DNA of 64,000 bases from positions 1 to 64,000 of the forward strand of contig CAVORH010000020.1 of NCBI GenBank assembly GCA_963698565.1, in the 5' to 3' direction. The number at the start of each line of letters is the position of its first letter. The first letter of the stretch is position 1. This DNA comes from Sva-07 sp963698565. Its GTDB lineage: Bacteria; Actinomycetota; Acidimicrobiia; Acidimicrobiales; Ilumatobacteraceae. The notes under the pieces were generated by a model. The model was not told where the DNA came from and did not search any database. It saw only the letters and a list, made by a program, of their open reading frames with translations. Below, in pieces: positions 52,218 through 60,881 of this stretch. A program made the position numbers and the translations under genes.

Positions 52218-53059
52218 CCAGCACAACGATCGATCGCACAGTGCACCAGGAGCAGCGTCTGGACCCCGGTGGCTCCGGGCGCAGTGGCTTGCTGCTCGCC
52301 AGCCGACAGATCGCCGTCATCACGAAGCGCAATCTGCTCCGGTACATCCGGCTCCCGCAGCTGCTCGTGTTCGCGACCATTCAGCCGGTCATGTTCCTGT
52401 TGCTGTTCAACTACGTCTTCGGGGGCGCCATCTCCGCCGGAGGAGGACCCGGCCAGAAGTACATCGACTTCCTGCTGCCCGGCCTGCTCGTGCAGACCGC
52501 ACTGTTCGGTGCCACCCAGACCACGATCGGATTGACCGAGGACCTCGCCGCCGGGTCGATCGACCGGTTCCGTTCACTTCCGATCGCCCGGTCGGCCGTC
52601 CTCGCCGGAAGGACGCTCTCGGACCTGCTTCGCAATGTGTTCGTCGTGATCCTGATGATCATCGTCGGGGTCGTGCTCGGCTTCCGTCTGGGGGGCGATG
52701 TCCTCCAGGGTCTGCTCGCCGTCGTGCTCGTACTCGGGTTCGGGTTCGCCTTTTCGTGGGTGATGGCCGCGCTCGGCCTCGCCGTGAAGAACTCCGAGGC
52801 CGCACAGGCAGCCAGTTTCCTCATCATCTTCCCCTTGGCCTTCGCAAGCAGCGTCTTCGTCCCGGTCGAGAGCATGCCGAGTTGGCTGCAGACCTTCACC
52901 GCCCACCAACCCGTCACGATGGTCGTCGACGCCGTACGCAAGTTGAGCGTTGGCACCGCGACCTGGAGCGACGTCGGACAGGCGTCGGCGTGGATCGCCG
53001 CGATCTTCCTCATCGCGTTCCCGATCGCTGTCGGCATGTACCGCCGCGCCGCTCAGTGA
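52214..53059 (+). CDS. ABC-2 exporter permease (DrrB type)
   Basis: 281 aa with six membrane helices. A cytoplasmic start (QIAVITKRNLLRYIRLPQLL) precedes VFATIQPVMFLLLFNYVFGG; the ABC-2 signature region is LLVQTALFGATQTTIGLTEDLAAGSIDRFRSLPI (only part quoted as key: AAGSIDRFRSLPIARSAVL). The VFVPVESMPSWLQTFTAHQP segment near the end is typical of DrrB. It pairs with the overlapping ATPase. Confidence 0.89.
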   Translation: MTSTTIDRTVHQEQRLDPGGSGRSGLLLASRQIAVITKRNLLRYIRLPQLLVFATIQPVMFLLLFNYVFGGAISAGGGPGQKYIDFLLPGLLVQTALFGATQTTIGLTEDLAAGSIDRFRSLPIARSAVLAGRTLSDLLRNVFVVILMIIVGVVLGFRLGGDVLQGLLAVVLVLGFGFAFSWVMAALGLAVKNSEAAQAASFLIIFPLAFASSVFVPVESMPSWLQTFTAHQPVTMVVDAVRKLSVGTATWSDVGQASAWIAAIFLIAFPIAVGMYRRAAQ

Positions 53060-53142
53060 TTCCTCTGCCGACGACCCGTCCGAGTCAGCTGACCTGACCG
53101 ACGAGTCTCGGTCGGCGTGGAGTCCGACGCGCGTGAGTGCTG

Positions 53143-53541
53143 TTACGCCCGCACCAGTGCGACGATCGCGTCACCGAGGTCGATCCCGCCACCCTTGACG
53201 AACACGGCAGCGGCGCCTGCCTCGAGGAGTCGTTCCCGAGTGCGGCGGTCGCTGAGTGTGGTGTAGGCGACCACACATGTGCCTCGGCTTGCGTGCTTGA
53301 TCGCCGTGACCGCCTCGGCGCCACCGTGCGGCATCCTGACGTCGACGATTGCAACACGGGCCCGGTGTGTGCCGCACAGCGCAGCAGCTTCCAAGCCGTC
53401 GACGGCCTCTCCGATGAGATGGAGCTGCGGATGATCTCTGATCACGTCGGCGAGCGCCCGACGGATCTCGGTGTCGTTGTCGGCGACCACCACACCGAAC
53501 GAGATCTCCTCGGCACAGGTGGCGTCGGTCGTGAGGTTCAC
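53143..53541 (-). CDS. Stand-alone receiver domain protein
   Basis: About 132 aa, receiver domain only. Acidic pair in VVVADNDTE, phospho-acceptor Asp67 in AIVDVRMP, switch Thr in YTTLSD and Lys in VFVKGGG are all present, so it should be phosphorylatable. It has no output domain; such proteins act as phosphate sinks or bind partners. The start is GTG 53541, ten bases after the stop of the NarL-type regulator, so they form one operon. Convergent with the exporter genes. Confidence 0.82.
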   Translation of the reverse strand: MNLTTDATCAEEISFGVVVADNDTEIRRALADVIRDHPQLHLIGEAVDGLEAAALCGTHRARVAIVDVRMPHGGAEAVTAIKHASRGTCVVAYTTLSDRRTRERLLEAGAAAVFVKGGGIDLGDAIVALVRA

Positions 53542-53551
53542 CGTGCTCCGC

Positions 53552-54214
53552 CTAGTCGTCGATCGAGATGAGTCGGGCCCGGACCGCTTTGACGACGGCG
53601 TCGAGTTTGGTGTGAGCGTCGAGCTTGGCCATCGCGTGACGGAGATGGTTCTTGACCGTGTGGGCACTGAGGTGGAGGCTGCTTGCCACGTCGTCCGGCG
53701 ACAGCCCGTCGGCCGTGAGCTGCAGGACCTCGATCTCGCGGGTGGACAGCTCCGTGCTGCCGACTTCGTCGAATCGGCGGAGGTGAACGAGGTGCTTGAG
53801 GACATCGCGAGTGAAGTAGGAATCGCCGGACGCAGCGGCAGTGATCGCGTCGATGAGGTCGGCGCGGTCGCTGTTCTTGGAGAGGAAACCGCAGCAACCG
53901 GCGTCGAGCGCCTGCGACAACACCCGCCGATCGGCCACCGAGGTGATCATGATCACGTTCGTCTTCGGGTTGGCCGTCCTGACCTCCCGGGCGGTGTCCG
54001 CGCCAGTGCCGTCGGGAAGCCGATAGTCCATCAGCACGACATCTGGCCGGCGCCTCGCCACCAGCGCAACCGCGTCGGCGCCCGTCGTGGCCGAGCCGAT
54101 GACGTCGATGTCGTCGACGTCGTCGAGCAGTGCCTTGAGGCCGAGCGCGACCACTTCGTGGTCGTCGACGATCACGACGGTGATCGCACTGCGCGGAAGC
54201 TCTTCGGGTGGCAT
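53552..54214 (-). CDS. NarL/LuxR-type response regulator
   Basis: About 220 aa. Receiver: VVIVDDHE acidic pair, Asp63 in VLMDYRLPDGTG, switch residue in MITSV, Lys in GFLSKNSD. Output: LuxR helix-turn-helix LSTREIEVLQLTADGLSPDD with SAHTVKNHLRHAMAKL. ATG 54214 follows AAGGA at good spacing; longer in-frame starts lack one. Probable partner of the GAF kinase at 49982-51094. It also leads the small receiver gene. Target genes not known; exporter and the repeat-protein gene are candidates. Confidence 0.88.
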   Translation of the reverse strand: MPPEELPRSAITVVIVDDHEVVALGLKALLDDVDDIDVIGSATTGADAVALVARRRPDVVLMDYRLPDGTGADTAREVRTANPKTNVIMITSVADRRVLSQALDAGCCGFLSKNSDRADLIDAITAAASGDSYFTRDVLKHLVHLRRFDEVGSTELSTREIEVLQLTADGLSPDDVASSLHLSAHTVKNHLRHAMAKLDAHTKLDAVVKAVRARLISIDD

Positions 54215-54271
54215 GTCGATCCTTCCCCTCATCGTCGTCGGTCGCGCGTGCATTGACATGACGCATGCGTG

Positions 54272-54367
54272 TCATCGAGCATCATCGGGCAGCTCTCGGC
54301 CCTGGAGCTCGCCCTCGGTGGTCATTTCGGTGAAGTCGGGGGCGGTGTCGCCCGGATGGAGACTCAT
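54272..54367 (-). pseudogene. Peroxiredoxin N-terminal fragment (31 codons)
   Basis: Reads MSLHPGDTAPDFTEMTTEGELQ, the start of a Prx6/1-Cys-type peroxiredoxin (about 210 aa normally), then leaves homology after about 22 residues and stops. The catalytic Cys region is missing. A good Shine-Dalgarno (AAAGGA) precedes the ATG, so a 31-residue peptide could still be made. Probably a remnant. Confidence 0.5.
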
Positions 54368-54666
54368 GGTTCGTCCTTTCGCGGCGGTCGTGCCGGGGCG
54401 CACGGCAGACGCAGCCGCCTCAGGGAACCGGTCTCGCCCCGGCGCGCGGCCGACCCGTGGAGTACCGCCCTCAAGATTGCGGATCGTCGGGCCGATGGTC
54501 GAGTGTGGAGCTGTTCGGAGCGCTGTTCGTCCTGTTGCTGGCGGGCGGTGACGCTTCGTGATCGTCGGCGCGCCGGCAGCGCACGGGCCGGGTGGCGCAC
54601 ATCCATCTCGATCTCCACTTCCACCTGAACCCGTACCCGAAGTCAACTGAACGAAGTGAGCGAGTG
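54368..54666. other. Intergenic region before the repeat protein gene
   Basis: About 300 bases without a gene I can support. An open frame continues upstream from ATG 54667 to GTG 54592 (His-rich, HIHLDLHFHLNPYP), which might be a longer N-terminus. No hairpin or clear promoter stands out. Confidence 0.35.
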
Positions 54667-55473
54667 ATGTCTGTCAATTCGACCATCGAGCGGACACCCC
54701 TGGTGATCAGCGCCGGCGATCTCGTCGTCGGCCCGATTCACGCGCCGTTCCGGGACGGTGACCCCGAGTCGCTCCTCCACAACTACCTCGTGTTGATCCG
54801 CGACCTCCGTGGTCAGCAGCGCGAGCCGAAGCTCACGCTTCGTGGCGACGACATCACGGCGCTCGCCGAGCATCTCGGTGAGACCGAGACCGACGTGCTC
54901 GACAGCCTGTGCGACCTGATGGGCGCCACCAGGGCTCAGCGCAACGCGTTGTTCGCGCTGTTCGCTGCGGGAGCGCTCACCATCCTCGCAACCGGCTCCG
55001 TCGCGGTCAACCTCACGTCCGTCGGGTCCAGCGATCTGCCGCCGGCGGTCGACCTGGTCGACGTCGCACCGGATCCCGTGGCCGACATGCCGGTCGTCGA
55101 CGTCGCGTCCGAGATGGTCGTGGACGTGGTGCCTGAGCCGCAGCCAGCCGCTGAGCTGATCGACGAGGCTCCGGCCAGCGACGCCACGACCTTCGCCGAT
55201 CCCGAACCGGCGATCGCGTACGAAGGCGACGACTGGTCCGAGGCTGTCGCCCTGTCGCAACTCGCCGCGGCGATCGAAGCAGCTGAGGGTGTGGCTGATG
55301 ACGGTTCGACCGTGGCCGTCGCCCCGCCGCCGGTGCCGCAGCCGGAGGGTCAGGGAATCGCGGATGACGGTTCGACCGTGGCCGTCGCCCCGCCGCCGGT
55401 GCCGCAGCCGGAGGGCCAGGGAATCGCGGATGACGGTTCGACCGTGGCCGTCGCCCCGCCGCCGGTGCCCTGA
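54667..55473 (+). CDS. Single-pass membrane protein with Pro-rich tandem repeats, unknown
   Basis: About 268 aa. Residues 1-95 form a cytoplasmic domain with a helix-rich, XRE-like stretch (LRGDDITALAEHLGETETDV). One membrane helix follows (LFALFAAGALTILATGSVAV, about 98-117). Outside is an acidic, Pro/Ala/Val-rich region ending in nearly three copies of a 22-residue unit, ADDGSTVAVAPPPVPQPEGQ plus two residues, each encoded by a 66-bp DNA repeat. The layout (DNA-binding-like inside, anchor, extended outside) recalls RodZ-type or anti-sigma-like sensors but no family is recognised. Located beside the two-component genes, on the opposite strand. Confidence 0.72.
   Translation: MSVNSTIERTPLVISAGDLVVGPIHAPFRDGDPESLLHNYLVLIRDLRGQQREPKLTLRGDDITALAEHLGETETDVLDSLCDLMGATRAQRNALFALFAAGALTILATGSVAVNLTSVGSSDLPPAVDLVDVAPDPVADMPVVDVASEMVVDVVPEPQPAAELIDEAPASDATTFADPEPAIAYEGDDWSEAVALSQLAAAIEAAEGVADDGSTVAVAPPPVPQPEGQGIADDGSTVAVAPPPVPQPEGQGIADDGSTVAVAPPPVP
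55286..55470 (+). repeat. 66-bp tandem coding repeats, about 2.8 copies
   Basis: GATGACGGTTCGACCGTGGC recurs at 55297, 55363 and 55429, exactly 66 bases apart, with near-identical units (about one base change). Encodes a 22-aa Pro-rich unit. The last unit ends at the stop codon, so copy number can change without frameshift. Confidence 0.9.
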
Positions 55474-55532
55474 GTCGACCCACGTCCCGTTCGAGGTCCA
55501 TCGACGCCGACCGACCGGCATCGACCGGCCCG

Positions 55533-56279
55533 TCAGCGGGGGAGCGCGTCCACCGTTTGCTCCGCCCTCGCCAGACTCCCTGCCGCACCGACGTGCACCG
55601 GGTCGAAGAACCACGCCGGGTGTGCTTCGGCCAGCGAGTACCAGTCGATCACTCGGAGGTTCGGGTCGGTCGCAGCCCGTTCGGTGAGCGTCGCATTGAA
55701 CCGCGCGGTCGCTCCGACGAAGTCGAACGACCATGCCGGGTCCCGGTGGTAGTCGACGTTGACCCACCACACGAACGCTCCGGGTGTCGTCGCCGCGAGC
55801 ATCGCGTCGATCGACGAGCGGGCCACGGCTGGATCACCTGCACCGTAGATGAGGTCGTTCGATCCGAGCGCGATCACCCAGCAATCCGCTTCCCCCCAGA
55901 TCGCACGGACCTCACGGGCGGCAGTCACCCCGCTGTACGGGGCCCGGACCGACTCCGGAATCCTGCGACTGTGCTGCGCATCGACGAAGTGCACGAACCC
56001 CGCTCGATCGAGCGCTCCGAGCAGATACCACCGGGCGTTGTCCATCAGGGAGTCGCCGATCACGATTACGCGAGTGCACCGATCCGGCGCCGGGCGGAGC
56101 GGTGTCTGGCGCCCGCGCGTTGCCATCGCAGTGGCGCGGGCAGGTTCGTCGAGCGTGACCCCGGCGAGCGCCCCCACCGGAGCCGGGGTCGCCACCTCCG
56201 AGGTCGCCGCAAGCAGCACACCGGCGAGCGTCACCAGCACTGCCGCGATGGCGGTCGCTCCTCGTCGGAGTCGCCTCAT
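55533..56279 (-). CDS. Secreted SGNH/GDSL hydrolase
   Basis: About 248 aa. Signal-like N-terminus (MRRLRRGATAIAAVLVTLAG). Block I VIVIGDSLMDNARW with nucleophile Ser, block III ALGSNDLIYG, and block V DPVHVG with catalytic Asp and His, so the active site looks complete. Family members cleave acetyl or acyl esters on polysaccharides or lipids. ATG 56279. Divergent from two further SGNH genes, 62 bases away; together they suggest work on a surface polymer. Confidence 0.82.
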   Translation of the reverse strand: MRRLRRGATAIAAVLVTLAGVLLAATSEVATPAPVGALAGVTLDEPARATAMATRGRQTPLRPAPDRCTRVIVIGDSLMDNARWYLLGALDRAGFVHFVDAQHSRRIPESVRAPYSGVTAAREVRAIWGEADCWVIALGSNDLIYGAGDPAVARSSIDAMLAATTPGAFVWWVNVDYHRDPAWSFDFVGATARFNATLTERAATDPNLRVIDWYSLAEAHPAWFFDPVHVGAAGSLARAEQTVDALPR

Positions 56280-56341
56280 GCCCCCGACCCTATTCGTGGC
56301 GCTCGCGCCGTCGTGACGCCAGCGAATAGTGTGGCGAGCGC

Positions 56342-58138
56342 ATGCTCGATGTGGGCGACGCTCGGCGGACGCAGACCGGACGGAACAGGATCCGTGTCGT
56401 CCTCGGGGCCATCCTGTTGCTGTCGACCGTCGTCGTCGGCGTCGCGCTGGCACCGCCTGACGGAAGCGCCGACGGCATCGTCCTCGGCAAGGACATCGAC
56501 CTTCCGGCACCGGGACCGCTCGGCCCCGTGACCGTGATCGGCGACTCGGTGCTGCTCGGCGCCGGGCTGTGGGCGCCGACGCTGCCGGACCACCTCCAGG
56601 CCCTCGGATGGGGGCCGATCCGCTTTCGTGCCGGTGTCGGTTACAAGGCCGGTCCGACGCTCGACAGCACCTCCGCCGGATGGTGGATCGACACGTGGCG
56701 GCGTCAGGGGTGGGACGCCCCGAACGTGATCGTGAACCTCGGCGCGAACGACTCGGGCATCTGCACGACAGATGTCGCCTGTGCGCGTCGACGGATCTTG
56801 GACGTGGTGGCCACCATCGGCGAGGAGCACCGGATCTGGTGGCCGATGATCACCCAGCGCGCCGGGAGCGAAGCGACCGCGAACGCCTGGAACCTGGCAC
56901 TCGAACAGGTCGCCGCCGAACGGTCCGACTTCTTCACCTGGGACTGGCCGGGGGAGATGGCAACCGGCGGCTACCGCAGCACGGACAACATCCATCTCGA
57001 CGTCGCCGGGTACCAGCGACGCTCGCAGCGCATGGCGGCGCAGTTCACCGACGATCTCGCACGGGCCAGCCGTGTGGGCGGTGATGCCGCGTTGCCCGTA
57101 CCGACTGCCGCGGCGAGCACCTTCGTGCCGATCGCTCCGGTGCGGGTGCTCGACACGCGACGCGAGGAGCCGTCTCGCCGACTCGCTGACTCGACGATCA
57201 GGGTCGGATTCGGTCCTCGTCTGCCGTCCGGAACCACCGCGGTGGCGATCAACCTCACCGCGGCCGGACCGGCAGCCGACGGGTACCTGTCGGTGGGGCC
57301 GTGCGGGACGCCGACGAACGGATCGACCGTCAACTTCACCTCCGGGGTGTCGCGGGGAGCGATGACCGTGACGCCGATCGATGCCGACGGAGCGGTGTGC
57401 GTGTCCAACCGGGGCGAGACCGACGTGATCGTGGACTTGCAGGGCGTGTTCGTCGACGGCGCCGCCGGCACGGGATTCGTCCCGCTCGGGGTGAACCAGC
57501 GTCTCCTCGACACACGGGCAACCGGTCGGGCGCCCGAACTCGCCGTGTCGGCGCCTCCGGGGGCGGCTGCCGTGGCTGTCAACCTCACCGTCGTGAATGC
57601 CGAGGAGCCGGGGTGGTTGCGGGCGGCGCCGTGCGGAGCGACCACCGGGGTGTCGAACGTGAACTACCTGGCGGGGGAGGCGGTCGCGGGTTCCGCATTC
57701 GTGTCGACGTCGGAACAGGGGACGATCTGCGTGGAGACGAGCGGTCCGGCCGACGTCATCGTCGACCTGACGGGAACCTTCGGAACCGGGGGGCTGTCGT
57801 TCGTCCCCGTCGTGCCCACGCGCCTGCTCGACACCCGCAACGGCGTCGGCGGCTGGGCGCCGATCCAGGGAGCGCGGCAGACCGTCGACGTCCGCGCTGC
57901 GCCCGACGGCGCTGCCGCCGCCACCGGCACGATCACGATCGTCGGGCCGGTAGCCGACGGCTATCTCGTCGCTCACGGGTGCGGCCCGCTGCCGCCGACG
58001 TCGTCGGTCAACGCCGCAGCGGGCAGCACGCTGGCAAACTCGGTCACGACCGGCGTGTCCGGAACGGGGAGGCTGTGTGTGTTCTCGGATCGAACCACGC
58101 AGACGTTGTTCGACGTGACCGGTTGGTGGGTTCGATGA
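56342..58138 (+). CDS. Secreted SGNH hydrolase with three LDTR-repeat modules
   Basis: 598 aa. A membrane segment (RVVLGAILLLSTVVVGVALA, about 18-37) anchors or exports it. SGNH domain: VTVIGDSVLLGAG, NLGANDSGI, DNIHLD. From about residue 262 come three modules of about 105 residues, each opening with R-[VL]-L-D-T-R (VRVLDTR, QRLLDTR, TRLLDTR), containing AVAINLT-like strands and a Cys pair, and ending in DVIVDLxG. These modules occur in actinobacterial surface proteins; their ligand is not known. TAGTGT lies nine bases before the ATG. Overlaps the next gene by ATGA. Confidence 0.8.
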   Translation: MLDVGDARRTQTGRNRIRVVLGAILLLSTVVVGVALAPPDGSADGIVLGKDIDLPAPGPLGPVTVIGDSVLLGAGLWAPTLPDHLQALGWGPIRFRAGVGYKAGPTLDSTSAGWWIDTWRRQGWDAPNVIVNLGANDSGICTTDVACARRRILDVVATIGEEHRIWWPMITQRAGSEATANAWNLALEQVAAERSDFFTWDWPGEMATGGYRSTDNIHLDVAGYQRRSQRMAAQFTDDLARASRVGGDAALPVPTAAASTFVPIAPVRVLDTRREEPSRRLADSTIRVGFGPRLPSGTTAVAINLTAAGPAADGYLSVGPCGTPTNGSTVNFTSGVSRGAMTVTPIDADGAVCVSNRGETDVIVDLQGVFVDGAAGTGFVPLGVNQRLLDTRATGRAPELAVSAPPGAAAVAVNLTVVNAEEPGWLRAAPCGATTGVSNVNYLAGEAVAGSAFVSTSEQGTICVETSGPADVIVDLTGTFGTGGLSFVPVVPTRLLDTRNGVGGWAPIQGARQTVDVRAAPDGAAAATGTITIVGPVADGYLVAHGCGPLPPTSSVNAAAGSTLANSVTTGVSGTGRLCVFSDRTTQTLFDVTGWWVR

Positions 58139-59844
58139 GATCGACGCCGAGGTGGTCGCCGGGCACGCTGCGCCGAGTGGGGGCAGCCGTGGTGTCGGCG
58201 CTCGTCCTCACGTCGATCGGCATCGGTCCCCAGGCCGCCGAGACAGCGCTCGCTGCGCCACCCGAGCACCGGGTGACACTCTTCAGCGACTCGGTCGGTC
58301 TCGGTGCGGCAGCCGCACTCCCGAGAGCGTTTCCCCCCGACTGGCAGGTGAACACGATCGGGACACCGGCCTACATGGTCGAGCAGCTCCGCGATCGGCA
58401 CGTCATCCCCACCTTGACCTCGAACCGTTCGATCATCGGCGATCACGTGGTGATCGGTAGCGGCTACAACTATCCCCACTGGGACCCGGCACGGTTCGAC
58501 CGCTCGATCGACTCGATGATCGACACGCTGACGGCTGCCGGCGTGAAGCACATCTACTGGGTCACGCTGCGCGAGGTGAAACCGCAGTACGTCTCGGCGT
58601 CGGCCTGGCAGAACGGCCTGAAGTACCTCTGGTACTTCCCGACGGTCAACCAGCACCTCGAGCGAGCGGTCGAGCGACATCCCAACCTGACGCTCGTCGA
58701 CTGGGCCGCTGCCGCTGATCAGCCGGGCCTCACCTACGACGCGATCCACCTGAACACGACCGGCGCCGCGCTGTACAGCAGCCTGATCGCAGGTGCCGTC
58801 AGGAACAACGAGACCATCGTCGACAACGGGTCCGTCACCCGCGTCCGTGTTGCCGACGATGCCTCGACGCGGGCGGTCGCCGTGAACCTGACGGCGACCG
58901 GCACGCGGACCGTCGGATGGTTCGGTGCCTATCCGTGCGACTCGCCGCGACCGGAGGTGAGCAACCTCAACCACCGGCGCGATCACACGGTTGCTGCCGC
59001 TGCGATCGTTCCCGTGGGGCCCAGCGGCGAGATCTGCGTCTACAACGACACCTCCGCGCAGGTGATCGTCGACCTGTTCGGCCGGTTCGACGAGTCGGTC
59101 GACGTGGTCGACGCCACGCCCTTACGGCTCTACGACAGTCGGTCACTCGGCGCCCGTCAACCGGCGCTGACCGAGTTGCGCCTGAGCGTCGCCGAACCCG
59201 GAGCAGGGGCCGTCGCGCTGAACGTCACCGCACTCGGCGCCGATGCGCCTGGGTTCGTGACGGTCCAGCCCTGCGGCATCAGCGGGCTGGAGACCTCGAA
59301 TGTGAACGTCGCGTCGGGGTCGGTCACCCCGAACCTGGTCGTGGCCGCACCGGATCCGCAGGGCGACGTGTGCATCACGTCCTCGACGGCGGTCCATCTG
59401 GTGGTCGACCGGTTCGCGTCCTTCGGGGCAGACGCGCCGATCGAGGTGCCCCGAGCGCGACGCGTCGTCGACACGAGATCCGACGGCTCCGTCCGGACAG
59501 CAGGGCGAGTCGTCCGCTTCTCCGCTCCTGCCGCGTCATCACCAGACGCAGGCGGTGCCGGGGTCTTCATGAACGTCACGTTGGTCGACGCCGACGCAGC
59601 CGGTTACGGCACGGTGTACCCGTGCGCCGACGGTCGGCCGGACACGTCGAACGTGAACGTTGCGTCTCGCGAGACGATCGCCAACTTCGCAGTCGTCCGT
59701 CCCGACGCCAACGGTGAGATCTGCGTCTACTCGTCGGTCGCCGCCGATGTCCTCGTCGACGTCCTCGGATCGGCCGGACCCGGATTCGCCGGTATCCGAC
59801 CGGCCCGCCTGGTCGACTCCCGGAGCGGGATCGGCACGTCGTGA
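58135..59844 (+). CDS. Second secreted SGNH hydrolase with LDTR-type modules
   Basis: About 569 aa. Signal peptide (VGAAVVSALVLTSIGIGPQA) with probable cleavage after ALA (~39). SGNH domain: VTLFSDSVGLGAA with Ser in SDS rather than GDS, VIGSGYNYPHW, YDAIHLN. The modules follow: RLYDSR and RVVDTR units and a last RLVDSRSGIGTS that ends right after its opening signature, so the final module is cut short. Cys pairs and DVLVDVLG-type ends match the previous protein. Probably co-made with it (ATGA overlap) and acting at the surface. Tandem duplication and divergence likely. Confidence 0.8.
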   Translation: MRSTPRWSPGTLRRVGAAVVSALVLTSIGIGPQAAETALAAPPEHRVTLFSDSVGLGAAAALPRAFPPDWQVNTIGTPAYMVEQLRDRHVIPTLTSNRSIIGDHVVIGSGYNYPHWDPARFDRSIDSMIDTLTAAGVKHIYWVTLREVKPQYVSASAWQNGLKYLWYFPTVNQHLERAVERHPNLTLVDWAAAADQPGLTYDAIHLNTTGAALYSSLIAGAVRNNETIVDNGSVTRVRVADDASTRAVAVNLTATGTRTVGWFGAYPCDSPRPEVSNLNHRRDHTVAAAAIVPVGPSGEICVYNDTSAQVIVDLFGRFDESVDVVDATPLRLYDSRSLGARQPALTELRLSVAEPGAGAVALNVTALGADAPGFVTVQPCGISGLETSNVNVASGSVTPNLVVAAPDPQGDVCITSSTAVHLVVDRFASFGADAPIEVPRARRVVDTRSDGSVRTAGRVVRFSAPAASSPDAGGAGVFMNVTLVDADAAGYGTVYPCADGRPDTSNVNVASRETIANFAVVRPDANGEICVYSSVAADVLVDVLGSAGPGFAGIRPARLVDSRSGIGTS

Positions 59845-59889
59845 CCTCGACACCGGCGACCCGGCTCTGTCGGCGAACGCGACAGCGCC

Positions 59890-59895
59890 TACGGT
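59890..59895 (+). promoter_or_regulatory. -10 hexamer TACGGT
   Basis: TACGGT ends six bases before ATG 59902, in line with a leaderless transcript. Confidence 0.45.
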
Positions 59896-59901
59896 CGATC
59901 C

Positions 59902-60873
59902 ATGCGAATCTGGCGACTGCAGGAACTCGGCGAACCAGCTGACCAGCTCCGGCTGGTCGAGGAGGATGCCCCGACGCCGCGCGCCGGCGAGGTGCTCGTC
60001 GACGTCGAGGCGGTCGGCCTGGCCTTTCCCGACGTGCTCCAGTGTCGCGGCATGTACCAGGTCAAGACCGGGCCGGGTTTCACGCCGGGCGGCGAGCTCG
60101 CCGGCACGATCAGAGCACTCGGCGAGGGTGTGTCCGGGCTCGATGTCGGTCAACGTGTGGTGTTCCTCGGCGGCGGCGGACTCGCCGAGCAGGTGACGCA
60201 CCCGGCCCAGGCAGTGTTCCCGGTCCCCGACGGCGTCTCGGCGGCCAGTGCAGCGGCGATCCCGATCAACTACTGCACCACGCTGTACGCACTCCACGAC
60301 CGGGGGCATCTCCGAGCGGGTGAGTCGGTGCTCGTCACCGGCGCAGCCGGGGGAACCGGCACGGCGGCCATCCAATTGGCGAAGGCAGCGGGAGCGCGAA
60401 CCATCGCCGTGGCCGGCGGGGAGGAGAAGTGTGCGCTCGCCCGCGACGTCGGCGCCGACGTGGTGATCGACCACCGGGCGACACCCGAGTGGGTGGACCT
60501 CGTACGCGAGGCCAGCGGCGGTGGTGTCGACGTCGCATACGATCCCGTCGGAGGCGACACCTTCCACCAGGTCCGCCGCTGCATGGGTTGGGACGGCCGG
60601 CTGTTGGTGATCGGATTCGTCGCCGGCATCCCCGAGGTGGCGACCAACCACGCCCTGCTCAAGAGCTACTCGATCGTCGGAGTGCACTGGGGCGCCTCCC
60701 TCGCCCGGTTCCCCGAGTCGCTGCGCGAACAGATGACGACCCTGCTCGACATGGCCACCACGGGAGCGGTCGACCCGCCGCTGTATCCGCCGTACGCATT
60801 CGAGGCCGCTGCCACGGCGCTCCAGGATCTCGCCGAGCGGCGCACGTACGGCAAGGTGGTCGTGACGCTCTGA
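59902..60873 (+). CDS. NADPH:quinone oxidoreductase-like MDR protein
   Basis: 323 aa zinc-free medium-chain reductase. GroES-like start with AFPDVLQCRGMYQ, GGELAGTIRALGEG, Rossmann loop VLVTGAAGGTGTAAIQLAKA and VAYDPVGGDTF. The end LQDLAERRTYGKVVVTL is typical of the QOR branch. It reduces quinones, enones or enoyl-type substrates with NADPH; the physiological one is not evident. It stands alone and converges on the EEP gene. Confidence 0.88.
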   Translation: MRIWRLQELGEPADQLRLVEEDAPTPRAGEVLVDVEAVGLAFPDVLQCRGMYQVKTGPGFTPGGELAGTIRALGEGVSGLDVGQRVVFLGGGGLAEQVTHPAQAVFPVPDGVSAASAAAIPINYCTTLYALHDRGHLRAGESVLVTGAAGGTGTAAIQLAKAAGARTIAVAGGEEKCALARDVGADVVIDHRATPEWVDLVREASGGGVDVAYDPVGGDTFHQVRRCMGWDGRLLVIGFVAGIPEVATNHALLKSYSIVGVHWGASLARFPESLREQMTTLLDMATTGAVDPPLYPPYAFEAAATALQDLAERRTYGKVVVTL

Positions 60874-60881
60874 TCCGTTGG

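Noticed and set aside
55286..55470. CRISPR array
   Set aside because: The 66-bp units are contiguous, coding and without spacers; no cas genes are present.
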